This document shows, in pieces, positions 1 to 7,548 of a DNA stretch of 64,000 nt (position 1 is the first letter of the stretch; every line of letters starts with the position of its first letter). The notes under the pieces are model-generated. The model was not told the origin of the DNA and did no database searches. It saw nothing but the letters and a program-made list of their open reading frames with translations. The stretch lies in assembly GCF_003201815.1 (NCBI RefSeq), contig NZ_QJKB01000004.1, positions 310,001 through 374,000 of the forward strand, read 5' to 3'. Source of the stretch: Undibacterium pigrum (GTDB lineage Bacteria; Pseudomonadota; Gammaproteobacteria; Burkholderiales; Burkholderiaceae_D). Both the position numbers and the translations under genes were made by a program.

Positions 1-33
1 ACAGGAATGCTGGCATCTATTTGATTATTCATT

Positions 34-453
34 TTATTTCGCCACGGAGTGGGTAAGGGTATAGCCTTGTTGCTGATATTGACGGTAGCGTTCCCGTCCT
101 GCCAGTTTGTCAGCATCATCGGCAGAAATGATTTCTATCATGCGCTGAAATTGGGGGAAGTTGGCGGGCATTGTTGCCGTCAGATTGATCAGTAATTCAT
201 AGTGCGGGCAGGTGGCGTTCTCATCATGGCTGAGGACGATAGGGGTCATGGCTGCCAGCGGGTCCGCCAGCATGACGTGCGGTAGAAAATCAGCCTCAGT
301 CAATGTCCACAGGTTGTCATTGAGTCTTTGCAGATACGCGCGATCATGGTGATACACCACCACCTTGCAATTGGCGGTATGGGCTTTGCGTATGAGGCGG
401 CAAGTGTAATTGAGCTTGTCCGCCACATTACTGTGAAAATCGATGCGTGTCAT
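34..453 (-). CDS. holC: DNA polymerase III subunit chi
   Basis: A 139-residue protein with the size and sequence character of HolC, the clamp-loader accessory subunit that pairs with psi and contacts single-strand-binding protein at the replication fork. It begins MTRIDFHSNV and contains the HolC-like stretch 'KVVVYHHDRAYLQRLND' (a Rossmann-like lysine/tyrosine motif) near residue 30-46, followed by 'LPHV' and an acidic middle typical of the family. It is the last visible gene of a minus-strand run folD-prlC-glutaredoxin-holC, only 6 nt after the glutaredoxin stop. No frameshift is seen. The assignment rests on family recognition by eye. Confidence 0.85.
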   Translation of the reverse strand: MTRIDFHSNVADKLNYTCRLIRKAHTANCKVVVYHHDRAYLQRLNDNLWTLTEADFLPHVMLADPLAAMTPIVLSHDENATCPHYELLINLTATMPANFPQFQRMIEIISADDADKLAGRERYRQYQQQGYTLTHSVAK

Positions 454-459
454 GCTGAC

Positions 460-1047
460 TTAAAATTGAAAACCAGTATCTGGTTTCTTTGGTGTTACCG
501 GAACAGGCCTGGCTGGTTCTGCCTTTGGTGCTGGAGGCGGAGGTGGTGGAGACGCTGGTTCTGCTGCTGGATAACGGTAGTCTTTGGGGAGTTTGTTACT
601 GGCAGGATAGCCAGCCTTGGCTATTGCATCTTTCCATTCATCGGCGCTGTAACCACGAATCTTTACATTGGCAATGACCAGCAAAGGCATTTGCGTATCG
701 CCGCTGACTTGCTTGAGTTTTTCCTGATCTGCCGCTGTATTCACCGTTTTTTCGGAAAATGGAACACCAGCAGCTTTCAATAAATTACGTCCGTCATTAC
801 ATGGCGAACAACCGGTCGCCGTATAGAGTGTCACAGGATTTTTTGCGACGACGATAGCAAGCTCAGGCGGGAAATTATTACTTTCTGCAACGCCGGGCAA
901 ATTTTTCTTTTCTACCTGCTTTTGGTTTGCAGGTGGCTGGTCGCTATAAGTGACTTTGCCGTCTGGTCCGACGGATTTATACATTTGTGCCTGTGCCGCT
1001 GTTGCCAGCAAGAGGCTGCAAAACAGGATCTTATTATTGAATTTCAT
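460..1047 (-). CDS. Exported DUF4124 and glutaredoxin-domain protein
   Basis: A 195-residue secreted protein in three parts. A signal peptide (residues about 1-20, ending AAQAQ) is followed by a short DUF4124-like segment (MYKSVGPDGKVTYSDQPP), a motif common in Burkholderiales envelope proteins. Next comes a glutaredoxin-like fold (about 65-145) with the redox motif CSPC, a cis-proline context 'TQMPLLV' and the 'GYSADEW' end. The tail is rich in proline and lysine. The likely role is thiol-disulfide chemistry in the periplasm; the substrate is unknown. An AGGAG-type ribosome site lies just upstream of the ATG. The prlC stop is 17 nt upstream, so it probably belongs to the folD-prlC unit. Confidence 0.82.
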   Translation of the reverse strand: MKFNNKILFCSLLLATAAQAQMYKSVGPDGKVTYSDQPPANQKQVEKKNLPGVAESNNFPPELAIVVAKNPVTLYTATGCSPCNDGRNLLKAAGVPFSEKTVNTAADQEKLKQVSGDTQMPLLVIANVKIRGYSADEWKDAIAKAGYPASNKLPKDYRYPAAEPASPPPPPPAPKAEPARPVPVTPKKPDTGFQF

Positions 1048-1064
1048 ATTTTTCTCCTAAAGAC

Positions 1065-3128
1065 TCAGGCACTCATGCCATTGTGACGCAACAAGGCATC
1101 GATGTTAGGCTCGCGACCACGGAATGCCTTGAATGAAGCCAGGGCAGGGCGGGAACCGCCAGCTTCCAGGACTTCAGTTTGAAATTTTTCACCTACTGCA
1201 CGTGACAAGGTGCTACCTGATTCACTTGCATGTTCTTCAAAAGCGGCATAGGCGTCGGCAGACAAGACTTCTGCCCACTTATAACTATAATAGCCCGCTG
1301 CATAGCCACCAGAAAAGATATGGCTGAAAGAGTGCGCAAAGCGATTGAACTCTGGCGGCTGCATGACTGCAACCTGGGTGCGCACTTCCTTGAGGATGTC
1401 CTGCACGCTTTGCGTACCATTTGGTTCAAATGCATCATGCAGGCGCATGTCAAATATAGAAAATTCCACCTGACGCAGCATTTGCAGTCCCGACTGGAAA
1501 TTCTTTGCAGCGATCATCTTATCGTAGAGTGTACGTGGCAGAGCTGCACCAGTATCTACATGGGAAGTCATGTGTTGTAACACATCCCATTCCCAGCAAA
1601 AATTTTCCATGAATTGCGAAGGCAATTCAACTGCGTCCCATTCAACACCGGAAAGGCCGGATACAGACAGGTCATCCACCTTGGTCAGCAAGTGGTGAAG
1701 TCCGTGACCAAATTCATGGAACAGAGTAATTACCTCGTCATGGCTGAACAAGGCGGGCTTTTCTACGCCATTCATGGTGACGGGGGCACTGAAATTGCAG
1801 ATCAGGTAGGCAACAGGCGTTTGCACACCTTGCTGTGTCAATCTGCGACCGCGAGCATCATTCATCCAGGCGCCACCGCTTTTGCCATTGCGCGCATACA
1901 GGTCGAGATAAAACTGACCGACCAGTGCGCCATTTTTCTCAATCCGGTAAAACTTTACATCCTTGTGCCATGTGCCTGCCTGATCTGGTTTGATGTTAAC
2001 AGCAAACAAGGTCTGGATGACACGGAACAGGCCATCAATGACTTTGTGTTCCGGGAAATATTCTTTCACTTCCTGTTCAGAAAAAGCATAGCGTTGCTGG
2101 CGCAGTTTTTCGGATGCAAAAGCAGTATCCCAGGCTTGCATGTCGCTGATACCCAGTTCATCGGCTGCAAAGGCGCGCAATTCTGCCAGGTCTTTTTCTG
2201 CATAAGGACGGGCGCGTTTTGCCAGGTCTTCGAGGAATTGATTGACCTGCGCAGGCGATTCAGCCATCTTGCTGACCAGGGATACTTCAGCAAAATTCTG
2301 GTAGCCCAGCAATGATGCTTCTTCTTTGCGCAGGCGCAGCAGTTCTGCCATGATGTTGCTATTGTCCCATTCCGGCTTGACGCCAAGTTCGGATGCCTTG
2401 GTAACGTAGGCCCGATAAATCGTTTCGCGATTCTGACGATTTTCGGAATATTGCAGCAAAGGGACATAAGATGGCAGGTGGAGTGTGAATTTAAAGCCAG
2501 GTTTGCTATCTGCTTCTGCTGCATTTTTTGCTGCTTGTATTACATCTTCAGGCAAGCCTTTTAAGTCCGCGGCGTTTTCGATGAACAGGCTATAAGCTTT
2601 TGTTGTATCCAGCAGGTTTTCCGAAAATTTGGTCGACAGAGCAGCATGTTTTTCTTGAATTTCTGCAAAGCGTAGTTTCTTGTCTTCTGACAATTCAGCG
2701 CCACTGAGTTGGAAACCGCGTATCTCGTTCTGAATAATGGTTTTTCTGGCTTGAGGCAGATTGGTAAAATCAGGAGACTGCTGCAAAGACTTATAACCAG
2801 CAAACAAATTCAGATTTTGCCCTACCTCGGTCGAGAATTCGGTAACGGCTGGCTGATTTTCATTGTAGGTCGCACGCATTTCTGGTGTGTCGGCAACGGA
2901 GTTCAAATGGCTCACGATACCCCAGGCACGGTTTAATTTTTCGTTGGCGTTTTCCAGCGGCTCTACAAACTGGTCCCAGGTCACCGGGCCAGTGTTTTTT
3001 TCAAGGCCGGCAATCACTGCCCGATTTTCCTCCAGCAGGGCAGCAATGGCAGGGCCAACATGTTCAGCACGGATGTCGGCAAAACGTGGCAAATCACTAA
3101 AGTCGAGCAGAGGATTATCTTGGGTCAT
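1065..3128 (-). CDS. prlC: Oligopeptidase A (M3 family metallopeptidase)
   Basis: A 687-residue cytosolic zinc peptidase of the M3 thimet oligopeptidase family, which degrades short peptides including cleaved signal peptides. The zinc site HEFGH is at residues 471-475 (ligands H471 and H475, catalytic E472). The downstream helix supplies the third ligand region (GLSGVEWDAVELPSQ). Length matches E. coli PrlC (about 680). There is no signal peptide. The ATG lies one nucleotide after the folD stop codon, so the two genes are almost certainly cotranscribed and translationally coupled. Nothing is truncated or unusual. Confidence 0.95.
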   Translation of the reverse strand: MTQDNPLLDFSDLPRFADIRAEHVGPAIAALLEENRAVIAGLEKNTGPVTWDQFVEPLENANEKLNRAWGIVSHLNSVADTPEMRATYNENQPAVTEFSTEVGQNLNLFAGYKSLQQSPDFTNLPQARKTIIQNEIRGFQLSGAELSEDKKLRFAEIQEKHAALSTKFSENLLDTTKAYSLFIENAADLKGLPEDVIQAAKNAAEADSKPGFKFTLHLPSYVPLLQYSENRQNRETIYRAYVTKASELGVKPEWDNSNIMAELLRLRKEEASLLGYQNFAEVSLVSKMAESPAQVNQFLEDLAKRARPYAEKDLAELRAFAADELGISDMQAWDTAFASEKLRQQRYAFSEQEVKEYFPEHKVIDGLFRVIQTLFAVNIKPDQAGTWHKDVKFYRIEKNGALVGQFYLDLYARNGKSGGAWMNDARGRRLTQQGVQTPVAYLICNFSAPVTMNGVEKPALFSHDEVITLFHEFGHGLHHLLTKVDDLSVSGLSGVEWDAVELPSQFMENFCWEWDVLQHMTSHVDTGAALPRTLYDKMIAAKNFQSGLQMLRQVEFSIFDMRLHDAFEPNGTQSVQDILKEVRTQVAVMQPPEFNRFAHSFSHIFSGGYAAGYYSYKWAEVLSADAYAAFEEHASESGSTLSRAVGEKFQTEVLEAGGSRPALASFKAFRGREPNIDALLRHNGMSA

Positions 3129-3129
3129 A

Positions 3130-3975
3130 TTAAATTCTTTCAGCAGCTTCTATGGTGTTGACCAGTAGCATGGTGATGGTCATGGGACCAACACCGCCTG
3201 GTACAGGCGTAATATAACCCGCAACTTCTTTACTTGGCAGATAATCAACGTCACCACACAGCTTGCCTTCATCATCGCGGTTCATGCCTACGTCAATAAC
3301 AACAGCACCAGGCTTGATCATGTCTGCCGTAACAATATTGCGCTTGCCGGTAGCAACCACCAGTATGTCGGCATTGCGCGTGTGTGCAGCCAGGTCACGG
3401 GTCTTGGAATTACAAATGGTGACAGTAGCGCCCGCTTGCAAGAGCAACATGGCTTGTGGTTTGCCGACGATATTCGACGCACCAACCACCACGGCATTGG
3501 CACCACGTACCGGGTAGTCTATCGATTCCAGCATCTTCATGACGCCATAAGGCGTACAGGGGCGGAACAGCGGTTGACCAGTCATCAGCAGACCGGCATT
3601 GCTGATATGGAAGCCGTCGACATCCTTTTCTGCCGCAATGGCTTCAATGACCTTGTTGGCATTGATGTGGGCAGGGAGCGGGAGTTGCACCAGGATGCCG
3701 TTGATCTTTGGATCATTGTTGAGGCGGGCAATGTGCTCAAGCAGGGCTTCTTCGGTCAAATTTGCATCATATTTTTCCAAAACTGAGTAAAAACCGCAGT
3801 CTTCACAGGCTTTTACCTTGTTGCGCACATACACCTGTGAGGCTGGATTTTCGCCAACCAGGATGACTGCCAGGCCAGGTTGTTTGCCTGCAGCGGTCAG
3901 TTTGGCGGCGCGTTGCGTCACATCGGCACGAATTTGTTGGGAAAGCTGGGTTCCACTGATGATTTGGGCAGTCAT
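3130..3975 (-). CDS. folD: Methylene-THF dehydrogenase / cyclohydrolase
   Basis: A 281-residue bifunctional enzyme that oxidises 5,10-methylene-tetrahydrofolate with NADP and hydrolyses the methenyl product to 10-formyl-THF, feeding purine and formyl-methionine synthesis. Visible family motifs are [14 protein letters not shown] (catalytic lysine region), [14 protein letters not shown], the nucleotide-binding [12 protein letters not shown], and the C-terminal [13 protein letters not shown]. The reading frame is open further upstream only through a TTG at 4005. The ATG at 3975, giving MTAQIISG, matches the family N-terminus and is preferred. It is the promoter-proximal gene of the run folD-prlC-glutaredoxin-holC. 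Confidence 0.95.
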   Translation of the reverse strand: MTAQIISGTQLSQQIRADVTQRAAKLTAAGKQPGLAVILVGENPASQVYVRNKVKACEDCGFYSVLEKYDANLTEEALLEHIARLNNDPKINGILVQLPLPAHINANKVIEAIAAEKDVDGFHISNAGLLMTGQPLFRPCTPYGVMKMLESIDYPVRGANAVVVGASNIVGKPQAMLLLQAGATVTICNSKTRDLAAHTRNADILVVATGKRNIVTADMIKPGAVVIDVGMNRDDEGKLCGDVDYLPSKEVAGYITPVPGGVGPMTITMLLVNTIEAAERI

Positions 3976-4343
3976 ATTAGGCTTCGTTGGTGATAGGTAA
4001 AACAAGATTATAAGGGATGGCGACGCAGCTCACATATATGCTGGCCATGCTCGTGTCTTTGCTTGCGTCTCACTGTGATTTAACATTGTTTTTCATAGAG
4101 AAAAAATTATTTAAATAATAATTAATTTCCGGCTTGGAATTACCTTTATGTAAGTCTTTTATTTCATTTGGTTATGGAAATGTATCGCTTTGTTGTTTTC
4201 TGTCCGCATTCTCTGTGTATTCATTGACTTCAAAATTCAAGAATGGCTTCATACCAGTTGTGAAAATTAATTTTCAAAATGTTTTTCATGGTGGCTTGAG
4301 AGCTGCAGGGCAGTAGCAGAGATAATCCAAAGGAGAGAGATAA
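3976..4343. promoter_or_regulatory. AT-rich divergent intergenic region
   Basis: This 368-base spacer separates folD (minus) from the TonB receptor (plus). It is clearly more AT-rich than its flanks, with an A/T cluster around 4089-4125. It holds a perfect 16-bp palindrome at 4261-4276 (listed separately) and the AGGAG ribosome site of the receptor at about 4331. A TTGACT hexamer occurs near 4223 but lacks a convincing -10 box. A 60-codon ORF here (4134-4316) has no ribosome site and low-complexity hydrophobic content, and I do not call it a gene. Confidence 0.5.
4261..4276. promoter_or_regulatory. Perfect 16-bp palindrome upstream of TonB receptor
   Basis: The sequence TGAAAATTAATTTTCA is its own reverse complement. 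It lies 67 bases before the receptor start codon, a typical operator position. It does not match the classic Fur 19-mer. The regulator is unknown, so operator function is inferred from symmetry and position only. Confidence 0.45.
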
Positions 4344-7133
4344 ATGTTGAAAGAGAAAGTAATTTCAAGGTCGCTGCGCATCATGTTTTCTGGTGGCCTG
4401 ATGGTGACTGCAGGTATGCTCGCGCAACCTGCATTTGCACAGGACGAAGCCAAGATACAGCGCGTAGAAGTAACAGGTACCAGTATTAAACGCGCCGAAG
4501 CTGAAACTGCATCGCCAATACAAATCATCAGCCGCGCTGATATCGACAAGGCTGGCAAAACAACAGTTGCTGAATACCTGCAAACGCTGACATCTGATGG
4601 CGCAGGCTCATTGCCAACCAGCTTCGGTAATGGTTTTGCTGCTGGTTCTACGGCAATTTCTCTGCGTGGCCTCGGTGCAACATCCACTCTGGTATTGCTG
4701 AATGGTCGTCGCATGGCGCAGTTTGGCCGTGCTGATGACGGTCAAAAAGCTTTCACGGATATTTCCACCATTCCTATGGAAGTGGTTGAGCGTATTGAAA
4801 TCCTGAAAGATGGCGCGTCTTCCATCTACGGTGCCGACGCGATTGCCGGTGTCGTCAATATCATCCTGAAAAAGAATTATGAAGGCGTGACAGTCAGCGC
4901 CAGTGCTGGCACATCTGGTTCCCGCGATGCGAACCAGGTTAAAGGCTCCATCACTGCCGGTTTTGGTAATCTTGAAAAAGACAAATACAACATTATCGTC
5001 AATGCCGAGGCTTATAAGTCCAACGAATTGATGAACAGCCAACGCTCTGATCGTGACTGGATCGGTACAGGCGACTGGCGTCGCTGGGGTTACCCTATGG
5101 TGACCGTAGGCTCGTTCACTTCTGGCTATATCGCTGGCAATAACAGCGCCCAGCCAAATCCAGCTGGTTCATTGCGCGATCCAAAAACACTGAACTATGT
5201 TTCCTTGCCAGGCTGCTCGACTTTGTCGACAACCAAGGTACAGGATCCAGGTGGTGGCTGTCTCTGGTATGCTGATCAGTTCCGTACCATGTTGCCGCAA
5301 ATTGATGGCGTGAACCTGTTCACCCGCGGTACCTTCCAGATCAATGATGATCTGCAAGCCTATGCTGAATTCGGCTATTCCCAGCGTAAGGCAGCGTTCA
5401 CCGTAACGCCTCCTTCAACTTCTGCCAACGTATTCTTCCCTTCAAATCCTACCAATTTGAACGGTAACATCAACTACGGCAACACTGTCCTGATGTCGGC
5501 TTCGCATCCGCAAAATCCGTATGGTGCTGATGTGCGTTTGCGTTACTCCATGTTTGACGTAGGTGCCAACCGCCGTATCGCCGATAACTCATTCTATCGC
5601 GCAGTTGTTGGTTTGAAAGGTACGATGGCTGGCTGGGATTTTGATACTGCGATCCTGCATTCTGAATCCAAGCTGCATCTGGACTACACCAACATGATCA
5701 ATATGAACGTGTTGAAGTCTGCTCTGGGCGATCCTAAGAGCCCATATTTCCCGTACTACATCGGTACTCAGGCCAGCAAAAACAATCCGGCTCTGTATGC
5801 AGCCATGGTCAAGACAGCGACTATCGATGCGCCTACCAAAATGGACATCATTGACTTCAAGGCTTCCCGCGAGTTGATGGCTTTGCCAGGCGGTATGATG
5901 GGTCTGGCGGTTGGTGCGGAATATCGCAGAGAATCCTATAACATGCCGTCACTCGACGGTAGCAAAGATGGTTCTATCAATTCAAGCTATGTTGCTGCCA
6001 AAGGTGACGAAACAGTGTCAGCCGTGTATGCAGAATTGCTGGCACCAGTCATCAAAACAGTAGAATTGTCCGGTGCTCTGCGTTACGACAAATATTCGCA
6101 CTTCAATTCCGTGACACCAAAAGTTGGTGCCAAATGGTCTCCAGTGAAAACATTTGCCCTGCGCGGTACTTACTCTGAAGGTTTCCGTGCACCTAGTGCA
6201 CCAGAATCCGGTACAGAAAGCTTCAGCGCTGGTACAGCTTCGGTCAGGGATCCAGTACGTTGCCCGAACGGTACACCGCTGCCAGGCGCACAATCTTCTG
6301 ATTGCGCAGCCACATTCACAGGCTTCAAGGTTGGCAATCCTAACCTGCAACCAGAAACATCCAAAGGCTACACTCTAGGTATGGTATGGGATCCACTGCC
6401 AAACAGCAGCATCGCCGTTGACGCATGGAAGATTCGTCGCAATAACGAAATCAACTCCATGTCCTTCCAGACAGCAGCTGGTTTGCCAGGCGTATTGCGT
6501 CAGGATAATAACCTGACCATCAATGGTGTATTAACACCAGGCACAGGTACTATCATCGGTGGTGCAGCGCCTTATGCCAACTCCAGCTACACTGAAGTCA
6601 AGGGTGTGGATCTGAACGCCAAACAGCGTATCAATCTGGGTGAATACGGCAAACTGACTGCTGACGTCAACTGGACTCACGTTATCTCCTGGTTGCGTGT
6701 TGACGGTGCTGTTCAGCATCAATATGCTGGCACGCACGGTAACTGCGATACATCCAACTGCGCAGGTACACCTAAAGACAAAGTCAACTTTGTACTGGGC
6801 TGGGATAAAGGCGACTGGAATGTGACTGGCGTTGTCAGCTATCGCGGTTCCATGAAAAACATCAATGAAGAAGGCCAACCATGTGCTAACAAATTTGCTG
6901 ACGGCACTGATGCGCCAGCAGGTTGCACACTGGCTTCCTTCACGACTATGGATGTGTCATTCCGCTACAAGGCAATGAAAAACCTGGAAATCTTCGGTTC
7001 CATTACCAATCTGTTTGACAAGGTTGCACCACTGGATCCTCTGACTTACGGTTCCATGGGTTACAACCCTATGGACGGTACTGGCGCAATTGGCCGTTAT
7101 TTCAAAGTTGGTCTGAAATATCAATTCAAATAA
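4344..7133 (+). CDS. TonB-dependent outer-membrane receptor
   Basis: A 929-residue outer-membrane receptor that would import a scarce ligand using TonB energy. A signal peptide (1-33, ending QPAFAQ) is followed directly by the TonB box-like VEVTGTSIKR, then the plug domain (about 50-180) with LRGLGATSTLVLLNGRR, VERIEILKDGASSIYGADAIAGVVNI. The long beta-barrel ends in the aromatic residue pattern KVGLKYQFK. There is no N-terminal STN signalling domain, so it is not a FecA-type transducer. Plug sequence resembles the large receptors used by Xanthomonadales and Burkholderiales for plant- or organic-matter-derived oligomers, but the substrate cannot be read from sequence. It stands alone, with a good AGGAG site and its own terminator. 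Confidence 0.93.
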   Translation: MLKEKVISRSLRIMFSGGLMVTAGMLAQPAFAQDEAKIQRVEVTGTSIKRAEAETASPIQIISRADIDKAGKTTVAEYLQTLTSDGAGSLPTSFGNGFAAGSTAISLRGLGATSTLVLLNGRRMAQFGRADDGQKAFTDISTIPMEVVERIEILKDGASSIYGADAIAGVVNIILKKNYEGVTVSASAGTSGSRDANQVKGSITAGFGNLEKDKYNIIVNAEAYKSNELMNSQRSDRDWIGTGDWRRWGYPMVTVGSFTSGYIAGNNSAQPNPAGSLRDPKTLNYVSLPGCSTLSTTKVQDPGGGCLWYADQFRTMLPQIDGVNLFTRGTFQINDDLQAYAEFGYSQRKAAFTVTPPSTSANVFFPSNPTNLNGNINYGNTVLMSASHPQNPYGADVRLRYSMFDVGANRRIADNSFYRAVVGLKGTMAGWDFDTAILHSESKLHLDYTNMINMNVLKSALGDPKSPYFPYYIGTQASKNNPALYAAMVKTATIDAPTKMDIIDFKASRELMALPGGMMGLAVGAEYRRESYNMPSLDGSKDGSINSSYVAAKGDETVSAVYAELLAPVIKTVELSGALRYDKYSHFNSVTPKVGAKWSPVKTFALRGTYSEGFRAPSAPESGTESFSAGTASVRDPVRCPNGTPLPGAQSSDCAATFTGFKVGNPNLQPETSKGYTLGMVWDPLPNSSIAVDAWKIRRNNEINSMSFQTAAGLPGVLRQDNNLTINGVLTPGTGTIIGGAAPYANSSYTEVKGVDLNAKQRINLGEYGKLTADVNWTHVISWLRVDGAVQHQYAGTHGNCDTSNCAGTPKDKVNFVLGWDKGDWNVTGVVSYRGSMKNINEEGQPCANKFADGTDAPAGCTLASFTTMDVSFRYKAMKNLEIFGSITNLFDKVAPLDPLTYGSMGYNPMDGTGAIGRYFKVGLKYQFK

Positions 7134-7175
7134 TAAGTAGCTGTAATAAGTTTTACGCTGATCAAGGCGATTGAG

Positions 7176-7205
7176 AGGGCGATGATTTATTCATCGCCCT
7201 TTTTT
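7176..7205 (+). terminator. Rho-independent terminator of the TonB receptor gene
   Basis: A 10-bp perfect stem AGGGCGATGA / TCATCGCCCT (7176-7185 and 7191-7200) with a 5-base loop is followed by a run of T to 7205. It lies 42 bases after the receptor stop. Confidence 0.9.
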
Positions 7206-7435
7206 ATTTGGCTTCAAAACAAGAAAATACTGCACATATTTGTGGTGCTATTTGTCAAACAAGTAAGAGTAGCAAGCAATAACCATGCTAGTTTGGTTTT
7301 GTGTAAATTTTGCACTGCACACCGGGCATTGTCGCGTGCTTACACCAGAAGACTTATTGAGAAGATAAAGAAGTTTTTTGCTTAAATTGTTGCGTTGCGG
7401 CGTAAATTTCACATTATGAAATCATTTATCGCTAT

Positions 7436-7463
7436 TTGAAAAATTAAAAAGTCCTGCTAAAAT
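7436..7463 (+). promoter_or_regulatory. Sigma-70 promoter for aceE-aceF-lpdA
   Basis: TTGAAA (7436-7441) and TAAAAT (7458-7463) are separated by 16 bases, close to consensus. The inverted repeat ATTTCA-N5-TGAAAT (7406-7422) lies just upstream of the -35 box and could bind a regulator. Assigned by eye. Confidence 0.6.
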
Positions 7464-7548
7464 ACTTGCGAGAACAAAAAACTAGCCGTAATTTGTCGAT
7501 TCGCCCCGCGCGTTTCACCCTAACGCGCACCAACAGGAGACCCCTTCT

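Larger units (their letters stand above)
7134..7548. promoter_or_regulatory. Intergenic region before aceE
   Basis: This 415-base spacer contains the receptor terminator, an AT-rich stretch, an inverted repeat ATTTCA-N5-TGAAAT at 7406-7422 and the aceE promoter at 7436-7463. The untranslated leader from there to the aceE ATG is about 80 bases and includes an AGGAG site at about 7534. A 67-codon ORF (7182-7385) begins inside the terminator and looks spurious. Confidence 0.6.

Noticed and set aside
1..33. Possible start of a further minus-strand gene (ATG near position 16)
   Set aside because: Only five codons are visible and there is no ribosome site; cannot be supported.
4134..4316. 60-codon frame upstream of the TonB receptor
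   Set aside because: AT-rich leader without ribosome site; content is hydrophobic and low in information.
7182..7385. 67-codon frame after the TonB receptor
   Set aside because: Starts inside the terminator stem, no ribosome site and no sensible protein pattern.
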